DNA from: an uncultured beta proteobacterium
GTDB lineage: Bacteria > Pseudomonadota > Gammaproteobacteria > Burkholderiales > SG8-39
Direction of reading: 5' to 3'
Assembly (NCBI GenBank): GCA_903928055.1
Contig: CAIYPG010000054.1
Span: forward strand, 1-39,035
DNA: 39,035 nt
In this document: piece by piece, positions 8,995 through 18,260 of the stretch
How the letters are laid out: each line of letters begins with the position of its first letter
Position numbering within the stretch: the stretch's first letter is position 1
Position numbers and translations under genes: made by a program
Notes under the pieces: generated by a model
The model's database searches: none
The model's input: the letters and a program-made list of their open reading frames with translations, nothing else
Told to the model about the DNA's origin: nothing

Positions 8995-10355
8995 TGCATG
9001 CAGGCAACGAGGGACTTAAGGTCAGCCGACTGGCGCAGCGAAATCAGCGCCGCATACAGTCGATCGGCATTGATCCCCGCCTTTCCGGCTTCCACGCAAT
9101 CGGTGAACTTGATCTTCAGATCTTCCACCTTGAGCGGCAATTCGGGATCGCCACGCACCTGGGCAATGGCGCCGCTGTCATGCACCGTGCCATCCTTCAT
9201 GCCCACCTGCACGCGGTCGTGGACGGCGTAGCCGGGCCGCCGCGGATCGTCCCTCGGGTCTTCCTCGACACTCACGAGTTTCATCAGTGCCTGCACATCG
9301 GGTCGCAGCACAAATTCATCCTGCAATTCACCGAGGCCCGCGCGTCCACTGCCCAGGGTGGAGGCCATCGCAAATTCGATGCTGAACTTCGCCTCCAGGC
9401 CGGTCCTGGGCGCATGATTCAACAGGATCTGCGCATTGCGGGGGCTCAGCGAAACCTTGACCCAGTCGATCTTTACGGCGTCGATGGCCTTTTCGCGCTT
9501 CAGGTCGAGCGCGCCATCCAGTGCGCGATGCGCGCAGTAGCACATGGGATATTTCTTGACAGCCAGGCGGTTCCTGTCGAGGATCGCCCAACCGTCAGCC
9601 TTGAATGCAGGCGGGCTGTCGATGTCAACGCGGCCTTTTGGCGAGACGGCCGTCAGGAATCCGGGCCGATGCTCAAGGGCGTCCGGGCCGGCGGTGAAGC
9701 CAAGCGCAGCCAGGCGGGCCGACGCCAATCCGGAATGCGCCCCGCGTCCGGCGTGAAACGGCTTGGTCATGGTGCCGAAATTTGCCGTCAATCCGCTGCT
9801 CTGTGAAGCCGAAAGCGCAATCGCCATGGATGCCTTTTCGGCATCCAGCCGCCGCAGTGCCGCACAGGCCGCCGCCGCGCCGATGGGGCCGAAGATACCC
9901 GTGGGATGCCAGCCCTTTTCATGATGCTGGTCCGAGTCGCGCCGGGAAAGTTCGGCGAATACCTCATAGCCCACCGCATAGGCCCGGATGACATCCGCGC
10001 CGGATGCGCCGATGGCCTCGGCCTCGGCCAGGATCGCCGGCACCAGCACGGCACTGGGATGCCCGCCCTGCTGCGCCACATCGTCATAGTCCAGCGCATG
10101 CGCCGCCGTCCCGTTGATCCATGCGGCATCCAGTGCCGAAGCACGGCCCGTCCCCGTGACCAGCATGGCCTCCGTGCCGGCCGGGGCCAGCATGGCCTGC
10201 ACGATCTGCGGCGCCGGCTCCTGGCGGCCGGCAATCATCACACCAACGGTGTCAACAAAGGCCGCGCAGACCTTGTCCGCCACTTCCGCCGGAATGTCCT
10301 CGTTGCGAATGCGTTCGACAAAACGACCCAGCTCCGCGGTCAAGGGAAACGCCAT
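8985..10355 (-). CDS. MmgE/PrpD family protein (second paralogue)
   Basis: A 456-residue member of the MmgE/PrpD family of dehydratase/isomerase-like proteins, clearly different from the PrpD-like protein at 4656. Motifs are FVDTVGVMIAGRQEP, NGTAAHALDYDDV, GHPSAVLVPAILAEAEA, GWHPTGIFGPIGAAAA, GTMTKPFHAGRGAHSGLASA and KKYPMCYCAHRALDGA. This layout resembles the subgroup that includes cis-aconitate decarboxylase-like and other catabolic members, but the substrate cannot be assigned. ATG 10355 has GGAGAG 8 bases upstream. The gene may be co-transcribed with the upstream genes on the minus strand; a 148-bp gap separates it from the methyltransferase-like gene. Confidence 0.87.
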   Translation of the reverse strand: MAFPLTAELGRFVERIRNEDIPAEVADKVCAAFVDTVGVMIAGRQEPAPQIVQAMLAPAGTEAMLVTGTGRASALDAAWINGTAAHALDYDDVAQQGGHPSAVLVPAILAEAEAIGASGADVIRAYAVGYEVFAELSRRDSDQHHEKGWHPTGIFGPIGAAAACAALRRLDAEKASMAIALSASQSSGLTANFGTMTKPFHAGRGAHSGLASARLAALGFTAGPDALEHRPGFLTAVSPKGRVDIDSPPAFKADGWAILDRNRLAVKKYPMCYCAHRALDGALDLKREKAIDAVKIDWVKVSLSPRNAQILLNHAPRTGLEAKFSIEFAMASTLGSGRAGLGELQDEFVLRPDVQALMKLVSVEEDPRDDPRRPGYAVHDRVQVGMKDGTVHDSGAIAQVRGDPELPLKVEDLKIKFTDCVEAGKAGINADRLYAALISLRQSADLKSLVACMQPG

Positions 10356-10503
10356 GATTTCTGCTCTCCACAAACATTGATGAAAGAAGGCCGGCACGCA
10401 CTTGCCGGAAACGAAGGCATGCCGGAGATGCGGCCATTACCCAGAAAAATGGCGGCCTCAGATATCTCTCATCCCCGGCGAACGGGGGGAAGGCTGCGAG
10501 AAT

Positions 10504-11352
10504 TCAATTCGCCCGTGTCGCAACCCACTTGCTGGTCTGCGCGCCGGTCTTCACCGTGCCTTCAATGGCGTTGCCGTTGACCTTGCCACTGTATTCGGCA
10601 TTGCCCGCCTTGAACGTGATCTGGTCGCCACGCAGCTTGCCGCCGACACTGGCCGGCTGCCCGCCCGTTTCAAGCGAACCGCTGACCATCTGGTATTTCT
10701 GCTTCAGCGTCAGTTTGCCGCCGTTGAACTGCCAGGTGCCTTCAACCTTGGCCGGCACGATCCACATGTGGGCGATGCACCAGTAGCTGCAGTCACCGCC
10801 CTCGCCTGCCGTGGCAGTGTCGTCATCCTCCCAGTCGCCCATGGTGAACGAGTTGGAGACGACGCGAGTACCGGGCTTCATGTTGAGAATGGTGGGACGC
10901 AGCCTGAGATTCAGATCAGGCAACAGGAACAAGGTAATCACCGTGGCCTTGGAAAAATCAGTCTGGAAAATATCCGCTTTCATGAAAGTGGCCTTGTCGC
11001 TGACTCCGGCCTTGGCAGCGTTTTCCTGCGACAGTTTCACCATGTCCGGGTTGTATTCGATCCCCTGCGCCGTCACGCCCCGCCGGGCTGCGGCAATGAC
11101 GGTGCGACCATCCCCCGACCCCAGGTCCATCAGGTAATCGGCCGGCGTCACCTTGGCCATGTCCAGCATCTTGCCCACGAGCACATCGGAGGTCGGCACC
11201 CAGACCACATCCTTGCCGGCCTGGCCGACTGAGGGCTTGAAGTCCGGCGTCTGGGCCATGACACCGTTTGCCAGTGACAGAGCCGTCACGGCCAGGCTGG
11301 CGACGAAGAGGGATTTGCGCAGCATCGGACTGAACACCGGACTTGCCTTCAT
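10504..11352 (-). CDS. class I SAM-dependent methyltransferase-like protein with an export signal
   Basis: A 282-residue protein. Residues 1-34 look like a Sec signal peptide (MLRKSLFVASLAVTALSLAN, cleavage after VMA). The next domain has the Rossmann methyltransferase motif I, YLMDLGSGDGRT (73-84), an acidic strand end GIEYNPDMV and a motif resembling ADIFQTDFSKATVI. The C-terminal part, WIVPAKVEGTWQFNGGKL onward, is beta-rich. An exported protein with a SAM site is odd because SAM is not expected in the periplasm; it may bind another ligand or use an internal start. AGGAG precedes ATG 11352. Only 37 bp separate it from dsbB upstream, so co-transcription is likely. Enzymatic activity is not established. 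Confidence 0.82.
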   Translation of the reverse strand: MKASPVFSPMLRKSLFVASLAVTALSLANGVMAQTPDFKPSVGQAGKDVVWVPTSDVLVGKMLDMAKVTPADYLMDLGSGDGRTVIAAARRGVTAQGIEYNPDMVKLSQENAAKAGVSDKATFMKADIFQTDFSKATVITLFLLPDLNLRLRPTILNMKPGTRVVSNSFTMGDWEDDDTATAGEGGDCSYWCIAHMWIVPAKVEGTWQFNGGKLTLKQKYQMVSGSLETGGQPASVGGKLRGDQITFKAGNAEYSGKVNGNAIEGTVKTGAQTSKWVATRAN

Positions 11353-11389
11353 GACATTCTCCTCTTGAGGGTTCAAACGGTTTTTGTTT

Positions 11390-11893
11390 TTACTTTCTTG
11401 CCGCAACGATGATGCCGACAAAGGTGACCAGCAGAACCGAGAACCAGATCAGCGACCATGCGGGAATGGACAGCCCCAGGAAGTCCCAGGGCTTCAGGAC
11501 GCAGCTGCCGTCATATTGGAGCAGCGGCGGGATGATCTTGCCGACTTTGGACGCATCCAGCGCGCGCTCGAGCCACCCGCCCATGCATTCGAGCGCCCGT
11601 TCGTGGTCGCTCTGGATGTACAGGTGATAGCCCGCAGCCGCGGCTCCGCCTGCGGCAAACAGCACGCCAAAGCCGGCATAGGCGATCGTCCCGCCCTTGT
11701 CCGGCCGGTGAAGCCCGGCGGCAAGGGCCAGCAACGCGATGACAATGTAGAACAGCCGCTGCACGATACACCACGGGCAGGGATCAAGATTGAGCACATG
11801 CTGCACATACAGACCATAGCCGAGCAGGCTCAGGCACAAGAGGAAAATGGCGGTAAAGATGCCGGCAGGAACGCGTGATGGTGTTTTGGCCAC
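11390..11893 (-). CDS. dsbB: disulfide bond formation protein DsbB
   Basis: Inner-membrane quinone-linked oxidoreductase that re-oxidises DsbA; 167 residues. It has four predicted membrane segments, the first periplasmic pair in PCPWCIVQR (Cys39 and Cys42), and the second pair as Cys103 (LECMGGW) and Cys131 (YDGSCV), the standard DsbB arrangement. The start is a GTG at 11893 with only a weak ribosome-binding site, so the exact start is less certain than the identity. It is divergent from prfB across 148 bp. Confidence 0.93.
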   Translation of the reverse strand: MAKTPSRVPAGIFTAIFLLCLSLLGYGLYVQHVLNLDPCPWCIVQRLFYIVIALLALAAGLHRPDKGGTIAYAGFGVLFAAGGAAAAGYHLYIQSDHERALECMGGWLERALDASKVGKIIPPLLQYDGSCVLKPWDFLGLSIPAWSLIWFSVLLVTFVGIIVAARK

Positions 11894-11941
11894 GGACAGT
11901 TCAACCTGAAAAATCGGGAAATTTGCGTGTATCTAGGGTAT

Positions 11942-11984
11942 CCGAGGGCGGGCGGAGCCGCAATCGCCCGTCCCCGCCCCTCGG
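11942..11984. other. GC-rich imperfect hairpin in the dsbB/prfB divergent spacer
   Basis: CCGAGGGCGGG (11942-11952) can pair with CCCGCCCCTCGG (11973-11984) with one bulge. It sits upstream of the prfB -10 box. It may influence either promoter or the dsbB leader, or simply reflect base composition. Confidence 0.3.
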
Positions 11985-12012
11985 AAGCGGCCGGCCGAGA
12001 GGGGGGCCGATG

Positions 12013-12018
12013 TATAAT
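12013..12018 (+). promoter_or_regulatory. candidate -10 box of prfB
   Basis: A perfect TATAAT lies 24 bases before the prfB start codon in an otherwise very GC-rich spacer. No good -35 hexamer is seen 17 bp upstream. AAGG before ATG 12042 would be the ribosome-binding site. Confidence 0.5.
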
Positions 12019-12041
12019 TTGCCCCTTTTTCCAAGGCAGTC

Positions 12042-13146
12042 ATGGAAGCCGAACGCCTCAACACCCTTGCCAACGCGCTCTCTGATCTGGATACCCGGAC
12101 AGCCGAGCTGCGGAGGTATCTTTGACTTCGACCAGAAGCAGCGGCGCCTGATCGAGGTCAGCGCTGAACTCGAAGACCCGAAGATCTGGGAAAACGCCAA
12201 GCGCGCACAGGATCTCGGACGCGAAAAGAAGCAGCTCGACGCCACCGTCGGCGTCCTCATCTCCCTGGACACCCAGTTGCGCGACCTGTCCGAGCTGTTC
12301 GCCCTGGCACGCGAGGAAGGCGACGACGCCACACTGCTCGCCATTGAAAGCGACACCGCCGTCGCCGAAAAAACCGTTGCCGGACTCGAGTTCCAGCGCA
12401 TGTTTTCGCACCCGCAGGACCCCAACAACTGCTTCCTCGACATCCAGTCAGGATCGGGCGGCACCGAAGCGCAGGACTGGACGCGCATGTTGGAGCGCAT
12501 GTACCTCCGTTACTGCGAACGCAAGGGCTTCAAGATCGATATCCTCGAGGAGTCCGAAGGTGAAATCGCCGGACTGAAAAGCGCCACGCTGAAGGTTTCC
12601 GGACCCTATGCCTACGGCCACCTGCGCACCGAGTCGGGCGTACACCGCCTGGTGCGCAAATCGCCCTTCGACTCGAACGCGCGGCGCCACACGTCGTTTT
12701 CCAGCGTGTTCGCCTACCCCGAGGTGGACGACAACATCGAGATCGAAATCAATCCGGCCGATTTGCGCGTCGACACCTATCGCGCATCCGGGGCCGGCGG
12801 CCAGCACATCAACAAGACCGACTCCGCAGTGCGCATCACCCACCTGCCGACAAACATCGTGGTGCAGTGCCAGAACGACCGGTCGCAGCACCGCAACCGC
12901 GCTGAGGCCATGGCGATGCTGAAATCGCGCTTGTACGAACTCGAGCTTCGCAAGCGGAACGAGACCAAGCAGGCGATGGAAGACTCGAAGACCGACATCG
13001 GCTGGGGCCACCAGATCCGCTCCTACGTGCTCGACCAGTCGCGCATCAAGGACCTGCGCACGAATGTCGAAATCGGCAACACCCAGTCCGTACTGGATGG
13101 CGACCTGGATGTTTTCATCAGCGCCAGCCTGAAGCAGGGCGTATAG
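12042..13146 (+). CDS. prfB: peptide chain release factor 2, with programmed +1 frameshift
   Basis: RF2 recognises UGA and UAA stop codons. The gene needs the classical autoregulatory +1 frameshift. The first frame runs from ATG 12042 through ...CGG AGG TAT CTT and meets TGA at 12123-12125. Slipping at CTT by one base (skipping T12123) continues as GAC TTC GAC (DFD) to the stop at 13144-13146. The joined protein (12042-12122 plus 12124-13143) is 367 residues, matching the family. The stop-codon-recognition tripeptide SPF is at residues 207-209 and the peptidyl-hydrolysis GGQ at 252-254. The internal Shine-Dalgarno-like GGAGG sits just before TATCTTTGAC, as in other bacteria. It is followed 29 bases later by lysS. 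Confidence 0.96.
12111..12126 (+). promoter_or_regulatory. prfB recoding site (+1 frameshift cassette)
   Basis: The cassette is CGGAGGTATCTTTGAC: an anti-SD-pairing GGAGG, three bases, the slippery CTT, the in-frame TGA (12123-12125) and a following C that weakens termination. This matches the conserved RF2 feedback signal: low RF2 favours frameshifting and so more RF2. Confidence 0.95.
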
Positions 13147-13175
13147 CAAATACTCAGCCGCAACCGGAACCTCCC

Positions 13176-14705
13176 ATGACACAGAACCCAGAGAACAGCA
13201 GCCCCGCCCAACCACAACAGCCGCAGGACGAAAACCAGATCATCGCCGAGCGCCGCGCGAAGCTGGGTGAACTGCGCAAGGCAGGGAATCCCTTCCCCAA
13301 CGACTTCGAACGTGCCGATCTGGCCGCGGACCTGCATGCCGCATATGGAACTAAGGAAAAGGAAGCGCTGGAAGGCTCGCCGGTCAGCGTAAAGCTCGCC
13401 GGGCGCATGCTGCTGAAGCGAGTCATGGGCAAAGCCAGTTTCGCCACGCTGCAGGACATGAGCGGACGCATGCAGATCTACGTCACAAATGACCACGTCG
13501 GCCTGGATGTGCATGCCGCATTCAAGCACTGGGACATCGGCGACATCCTGGGAGTGGAAGGCACGCTGTTCAAGACGCGTACCGGCGAGCTCACGATCCA
13601 GGCGAAGTCGGTGCGGCTGTTGGCCAAGGCACTTCGCCCGTTGCCGGAGAAATTCCACGGCCTCACCGACCAGGAAGCGAAATACCGCCAGCGCTATGTG
13701 GACCTGATCACCAGCGAAGAATCGCGGCTGGTTTTCAAGCGGCGCAGCCAGATCGTGCAGGAGATCCGCCAGTTCATGACGGCCAGGGGCTACCTGGAAG
13801 TGGAAACGCCGATGATGCAGCCCATCCCCGGCGGCGCCAGCGCAAAGCCGTTCGTGACCCACCACAACGCACTCGACATGGAATTCTTCCTGCGCATCGC
13901 GCCGGAGCTCTATTTGAAGCGCCTCGTGGTCGGCGGCTTCGAGAAGGTGTTCGAGATCAACCGAAACTTCCGCAACGAGGGCATATCGACACGCCACAAC
14001 CCGGAATTCACGATGATCGAATTCTATGAGGCGTATCGCGACTACCGCTACCTCATGGACTTCACCGAGGAGATGCTGCGCACCGTGGCGCAGAACGTAC
14101 TCGGCACGACCCAGGTGAAGTACGGCGAGCATGTCATCGACCTGGGCAAGCCGTTTTCCCGCCTCTCGCCGATGCAAGCCATCCACGCACACTGCCCGGA
14201 ATACAAGGATGCAGACCTGAACAACCGCGATTTCCTGATCGCCGAACTGAAGAAATTCGGTGCCCAGGTGAAGGGCGTTCCCGGAATCGGCGCCTTGCAG
14301 TTGATGCTATTTGAGGAAACCGCGGAATCCAAACTCATTCAACCAACCTTCATCGTTGACTATCCTGCCGAACTCTCCCCCCTCGCCCGCCGCAACGACA
14401 CGAACCCCGACATCACCGACCGCTTCGAGTTGTTCATCACCGGTCGCGAGATGGCGAACGGCTTCTCAGAGTTGAACGACCCGGAAGACCAGGCCGCCCG
14501 CTTCCTGGAACAGGCGAAGGCCAAGGATGCCGGCGACGAGGAAGCCATGTACTACGACGCCGACTACATCCGCGCACTTGAACACGGCCTTCCGCCCACT
14601 GCCGGGGAAGGCATCGGCATTGACCGCCTTGTCATGCTGCTCACCGACAGCCCCAGCATCCGCGACGTGCTGCTGTTCCCGCACCTGCGGCCGGAATCCG
14701 CCTGA
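13176..14705 (+). CDS. lysS: lysine--tRNA ligase (class II)
   Basis: Cytosolic class II lysyl-tRNA synthetase of 509 residues, the usual length. The N-terminal OB-fold anticodon-binding domain spans about residues 70-155 ([21 protein letters not shown]). Catalytic motif 1 includes [20 protein letters not shown], motif 2 is [21 protein letters not shown], and motif 3 is [14 protein letters not shown]. All expected blocks are present. ATG 13176 starts a polar, Gln/Pro-rich N-terminal tail; the ribosome-binding site is weak. It lies 29 bp after prfB and is probably co-transcribed with it. Confidence 0.97.
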   Translation: MTQNPENSSPAQPQQPQDENQIIAERRAKLGELRKAGNPFPNDFERADLAADLHAAYGTKEKEALEGSPVSVKLAGRMLLKRVMGKASFATLQDMSGRMQIYVTNDHVGLDVHAAFKHWDIGDILGVEGTLFKTRTGELTIQAKSVRLLAKALRPLPEKFHGLTDQEAKYRQRYVDLITSEESRLVFKRRSQIVQEIRQFMTARGYLEVETPMMQPIPGGASAKPFVTHHNALDMEFFLRIAPELYLKRLVVGGFEKVFEINRNFRNEGISTRHNPEFTMIEFYEAYRDYRYLMDFTEEMLRTVAQNVLGTTQVKYGEHVIDLGKPFSRLSPMQAIHAHCPEYKDADLNNRDFLIAELKKFGAQVKGVPGIGALQLMLFEETAESKLIQPTFIVDYPAELSPLARRNDTNPDITDRFELFITGREMANGFSELNDPEDQAARFLEQAKAKDAGDEEAMYYDADYIRALEHGLPPTAGEGIGIDRLVMLLTDSPSIRDVLLFPHLRPESA

Positions 14706-14740
14706 CCGGGCCCTGACCCGGGGATCTGCAGGCATTTTTT
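14706..14740 (+). terminator. possible weak terminator after lysS
   Basis: CCGGG (14706-14710) pairs with CCCGG (14717-14721), and a run of six T lies at 14735-14740. The 13 bases between stem and T-run are atypical, so this is a tentative call. Confidence 0.3.
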
Positions 14741-14771
14741 CACGATCCTCCCCGCCTATTGTTACGGTGGG

Positions 14772-14807
14772 AACGGATTGTCACAATCCGTTACAGACAG
14801 TGCTGTC
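14772..14807. promoter_or_regulatory. two adjacent palindromes upstream of the glycine-zipper gene
   Basis: AACGGATTGT (14772-14781) and ACAATCCGTT (14783-14792) are perfect 10-bp arms around a single C. GACAG (14796-14800) and CTGTC (14803-14807) form a second palindrome immediately downstream. A possible -10 box GATAAT lies at 14816-14821. The spacing suggests an operator overlapping the -35 region. The regulator is unknown. Confidence 0.5.
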
Positions 14808-14861
14808 AGCGGCGCGATAATGAGTGCGTTACTCAGGCAGTACGCCACTCGGGAGAAAAAC

Positions 14862-15581
14862 ATGGAAAGCAGCGCCACAGGCACACCCCGCAGCACCCAC
14901 CCCATGGTCATCATTGCCGCGATTGCGGTGACCGTATTCTCCCTGGTCGGCATCGGCGCCGTCATGGGCTGGATTCCGACTTCGACGGGAACCACCGCAC
15001 CTGACATCAGTACGCAGTTTCCGGCATCGCCTGCCGCCCAAACCCAGACGCCGGTCAACGATCCCATCAAGGCGGTCGAAGCCAGGCCTGTGGAAACGCC
15101 CAAGGCTGCCGTCAAACCCGTCCCGCACAAGCCGCCGGTGGCCAAGGTTGCCGCCGCGCCGGAACATGCGCCGAACCGCGTTGAACACACCATTGATCCT
15201 GCCGCGCCGGCCACGGTGGCCGCTGTCGAGCCCGTCAAAGCCCCGTGCTACGAATGCGGCACGATCGAATCAATCCGGGAAATTGAAAAGCCCGGCCAGG
15301 CCAGCGGCGCAGGCGCAGTTGCCGGTGGATTGCTGGGAGGACTGCTCGGACATCAGGTCGGCAATGGCCGCGGCCGAGACGTCATGGCCGTGGTGGGTGC
15401 CGTGGGCGGTGCGGTCGCCGGCAACCAGGTGGAGAAGAATGTGAAGAAGGCCAAGACCTACGAAATCATGGTGCGCTTCGAGGATGGCACCACACAGACC
15501 ATTCCCCAGGAAACCGCGCCTGCCTGGCGCACCGGCGACAAGGTGCGCGTCGTCAACGGACAACTGCAATCGAACGGCTGA
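14862..15581 (+). CDS. membrane-anchored glycine-zipper (SlyB/17-kDa antigen-like) envelope protein
   Basis: A 239-residue envelope protein. Residues 15-37 form one hydrophobic segment (VIIAAIAVTVFSLVGIGAVM), serving as a membrane anchor. A long Ala/Pro/Val-rich periplasmic linker covers 40-125 and a small CYECG motif lies at 129-133. The glycine-zipper 2TM domain (148-188) contains GAGAVAGGLLGGLLGHQVG and VVGAVGGAVAGNQVEK. The C-terminal segment YEIMVRFEDGTTQTI is typical of SlyB-like proteins. No lipobox is seen, so it is probably anchored by the N-terminal helix. GGGAG precedes ATG 14862. It lies downstream of two palindromes. The role in envelope integrity is inferred from the family. Confidence 0.85.
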   Translation: MESSATGTPRSTHPMVIIAAIAVTVFSLVGIGAVMGWIPTSTGTTAPDISTQFPASPAAQTQTPVNDPIKAVEARPVETPKAAVKPVPHKPPVAKVAAAPEHAPNRVEHTIDPAAPATVAAVEPVKAPCYECGTIESIREIEKPGQASGAGAVAGGLLGGLLGHQVGNGRGRDVMAVVGAVGGAVAGNQVEKNVKKAKTYEIMVRFEDGTTQTIPQETAPAWRTGDKVRVVNGQLQSNG

Positions 15582-15602
15582 AGGCTCACTCTCTACTGGC
15601 AA

Positions 15603-15621
15603 GGGCGCCTTACAGGCGCTC
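15603..15621. terminator. hairpin between convergent glycine-zipper gene and thiolase
   Basis: GCGCCT (15605-15610) and AGGCGC (15614-15619) form a perfect stem with loop TAC, extended by one G-T and one G-C pair. It overlaps the thiolase stop codon. No T-run follows, so it is a tentative bidirectional stop. Confidence 0.35.
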
Positions 15622-16794
15622 GAAAATTGCCGCGATGCCCTGCCCACCGCCAATGCACATCGTCACCAACGCATAGCGCTTCTGCAGGCGCTGCAGTTCG
15701 TAGAGAGCCTTCACCGTCAGGAGTGCACCTGTCGCACCAATCGGATGGCCCAGCGCCACGGCACCGCCATTGGCATTCACTCGCGCCGGATCAAGGCCCA
15801 GGTCACGCGTGACGGCCATGGCCTGTACGGCAAATGCCTCATTGGATTCAATCACGTCCATGTCAGCCGGTTTCAGGCCGGACTTCTCGAACAAACGCTT
15901 CACCGCAGGGATGGGTCCCAGCCCCATCAACTCCGGATCCACCCCGGCGTGTGCATAGGCCACCAGCCTTGCCAGCGGCTTCAAACCCTGCTTCGCCGCC
16001 GCACCGGCCTCCATCATGACGATGGCTGCGGCCGCATCATTGAGTCCCGACGCATTTCCTGCAGTCACCGTGCCGTCTTTCTTGAAAGCCGGCCGCAGTT
16101 TCTGCAGATCCTCGATCGTGAGTCCCTTGCGCACATGCTCGTCGGTTGTGAACTGCACTACGCCCTTGCGCGATTTGATTTCCACCGGGACGATCTGGCT
16201 CGCGAACCGGCCCTGCTCGATCGCTTCGACTGCCCGGCGATGGCTCTCCAGCGCAAAGGCATCCTGCTGCTCGCGTGTAATGCCGTACTTTGCTGCAATA
16301 TTCTCGGCGGTGATGCCCATGTGGCCGTGACCGAACGGATCATGCAGCGCTGCGGTCATGGCATCAACGACGGCGGCATCACCCATGCGCTGCCCCCAGC
16401 GGCCAGAGGGTAGGAAGTAGGCAGCACGGCTCATGCTCTCGGCGCCCGCGCCAATGACACAGTCGGTATCACCCAGAAGAATATGCTGGGCTGCGGAAAC
16501 AATCGCTTGCAGGCCGGAACCACACAGGCGATTGACTGTGAGGCATGGCGTATCGAACGGCAATCCGCCGTCCACCGCGGCAACGCGCGAGATGTACATG
16601 TCACGTGCCTCACCATGAATCACGCTGCCCAGCACGACGTGCCCCACCCGTGCAGGATCAACCTTCGCCCGCGATACCACCTCGCGGATCACGGCAGCGC
16701 CCAGCGCCGTCGGTGGAACCTCCTTGAGCGATCCGCCGTAATCACCAATCGCGGTACGCACGCCACTCAGGACCACCACTTCGCGTTGTGTCAT
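15610..16794 (-). CDS. bktB: beta-ketothiolase / acetyl-CoA acetyltransferase, BktB-like
   Basis: Type II thiolase of 394 residues that condenses or cleaves acyl-CoA thioesters. The acylation cysteine is Cys91 in VNRLCGSGLQAIVSAAQ; the catalytic His lies in [18 protein letters not shown] and the second cysteine in VTMCIGGGQGIAAIFERL. MYISRVAAVDGG, GDAAVVDAMTAALHDPFG and RLVAYAHAGVDPELMGLGP match my recollection of Cupriavidus BktB much better than PhaA. BktB-type enzymes accept longer substrates (for example propionyl-CoA), giving 3-hydroxyvalerate units for PHA. AAGGAGAG precedes ATG 16794. It follows phaR and rimO on the same strand, so it may be transcribed with the PHA cluster. Confidence 0.88.
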   Translation of the reverse strand: MTQREVVVLSGVRTAIGDYGGSLKEVPPTALGAAVIREVVSRAKVDPARVGHVVLGSVIHGEARDMYISRVAAVDGGLPFDTPCLTVNRLCGSGLQAIVSAAQHILLGDTDCVIGAGAESMSRAAYFLPSGRWGQRMGDAAVVDAMTAALHDPFGHGHMGITAENIAAKYGITREQQDAFALESHRRAVEAIEQGRFASQIVPVEIKSRKGVVQFTTDEHVRKGLTIEDLQKLRPAFKKDGTVTAGNASGLNDAAAAIVMMEAGAAAKQGLKPLARLVAYAHAGVDPELMGLGPIPAVKRLFEKSGLKPADMDVIESNEAFAVQAMAVTRDLGLDPARVNANGGAVALGHPIGATGALLTVKALYELQRLQKRYALVTMCIGGGQGIAAIFERL

Positions 16795-16853
16795 GTTCTC
16801 TCCTTGTCAGCCGGCTGTTGCAGGGCAAAGCCCCTGTGTCGCAGTGGAAGCGC

Positions 16854-18206
16854 TCAGGCCTTCTTCGAGGCCCTGGTTACCGTTTTGGCATAAAGGTCAT
16901 GCGCACCCGCTTTGGTGACCCTGACCTCGGCGAATTCGCCGGACTTCAGCTTTCCGGCATTTTCAACATACACCAGCCCGTCAATCTCCGGAGCATCCGC
17001 ACTGGAGCGCGCGACAGCCGTGCCGTCCGCCTGCACCTCATCGACCAGAACCTTGAGGATCTTGCCTACTTTCGCCCTCAAACGGCGGGCGCTGATCTTT
17101 TCCTGAAGCTGCATGAGCCGCGCTCTGCGCTCTTCGCGCACCTCATCAGGAACGATGTCGGGCAGGTCGTTCGCCTTCGCGCCCTCAACAGGGGAATAAG
17201 CGAAGCAACCCACGCGATCCAGTTCTGCCTCGGACAGGAAATCGAGCAATTCCTGGAATTCGGCTTCGGTCTCGCCCGGAAAGCCGGCAATGAAAGTGCT
17301 GCGTATGGTCAGATCCGGACAGATCGCGCGCCAGGCGCGGATGCGCTCAAGGTTCACCTCGGCGTGCGCCGGACGCTTCATCAGCTTGAGAATGCGTCGG
17401 CTGGCGTGCTGGAACGGCACATCGAGGTAAGGCAGCACCCTGCCCTCGGCCATGAGCGGAATGACCTCATCGACACTGGGATAGGGATAAACATAATGCA
17501 GGCGCACCCAGACACCAAGCTCCCCGAGCGCGCGCGCCAGGTCGGTCATGCGCGTCTTGACCGGCTTGCCGCCCCAGAAGCCGGTGCGGTAGCGCGTATC
17601 CACGCCATAGGCACTGGTGTCTTGGGAGATGACCAACAGCTCCTTCACGCCTGCCTTGGCCAGATTCTCCGCTTCCAGCATCACCTCGCCAATGGGTCTC
17701 GAAACCAGATCGCCACGCATGGACGGAATGATGCAGAACGTGCAGCGATGGTTGCAGCCCTCGGAAATCTTCAGGTAGGCGTAATGGCGAGGCGTCAGCT
17801 TGATGCCCTGCGGCGGCACGAGGCTGGTGAAGGGATTGGCGGTTTCCTCCAGTGGCTGGGGCAGGTGCTCGTGCACTGCGGTCATTACCTCACCCACCGC
17901 ATGCGGGCCGGTCACTGCCAGTACGCGGGGATGCGTCTTGCGTACCACATCCCCCTTGGCACCGAGACAGCCGGTCACGATGACCTTGCCGTTCTTGGCC
18001 AGCGCCTCGCCGATGGCGTCCAGCGACTCCTCGACAGCCGAATCGATGAAGCCGCAGGTGTTGACCACAACCAGGTCCGCGCCTTCATAGCTGGGCGATA
18101 TGGCATAGCCCTCGGTGCGCAGCTGCGTGAGGATTCGCTCGGAATCGACCAACGCTTTCGGACAGCCGAGTGAAACGAACCCGACTTTGGGGGTGGCAAT
18201 GGGCAT
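16854..18206 (-). CDS. rimO: ribosomal protein S12 methylthiotransferase RimO
   Basis: Radical-SAM enzyme that methylthiolates an aspartate of ribosomal protein S12; 450 residues. The N-terminal UPF0004 domain carries three cluster cysteines (Cys15 in [12 protein letters not shown], Cys51 in NTCGFID, Cys80 in TGCLGAK). The radical-SAM cluster is CNHRCTFC (151-158). [17 protein letters not shown] and the C-terminal TRAM domain (KVLVDEVQ...[16 protein letters not shown]) complete the architecture. [13 protein letters not shown] separates RimO from MiaB. It follows phaR by 54 bp. Confidence 0.96.
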   Translation of the reverse strand: MPIATPKVGFVSLGCPKALVDSERILTQLRTEGYAISPSYEGADLVVVNTCGFIDSAVEESLDAIGEALAKNGKVIVTGCLGAKGDVVRKTHPRVLAVTGPHAVGEVMTAVHEHLPQPLEETANPFTSLVPPQGIKLTPRHYAYLKISEGCNHRCTFCIIPSMRGDLVSRPIGEVMLEAENLAKAGVKELLVISQDTSAYGVDTRYRTGFWGGKPVKTRMTDLARALGELGVWVRLHYVYPYPSVDEVIPLMAEGRVLPYLDVPFQHASRRILKLMKRPAHAEVNLERIRAWRAICPDLTIRSTFIAGFPGETEAEFQELLDFLSEAELDRVGCFAYSPVEGAKANDLPDIVPDEVREERRARLMQLQEKISARRLRAKVGKILKVLVDEVQADGTAVARSSADAPEIDGLVYVENAGKLKSGEFAEVRVTKAGAHDLYAKTVTRASKKA

Positions 18207-18260
18207 GGGGAAAATGCTTCGGAAAAAGACCCGGATGCAACCTGCAGGCCGGGTGGACGC

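Noticed and set aside
11875..12041. N-terminal extension of RF2 in the downstream frame from 11875
   Set aside because: The extension is low-complexity translation of the dsbB/prfB spacer; the ATG at 12042 plus the +1 frameshift gives the family-standard N-terminus.
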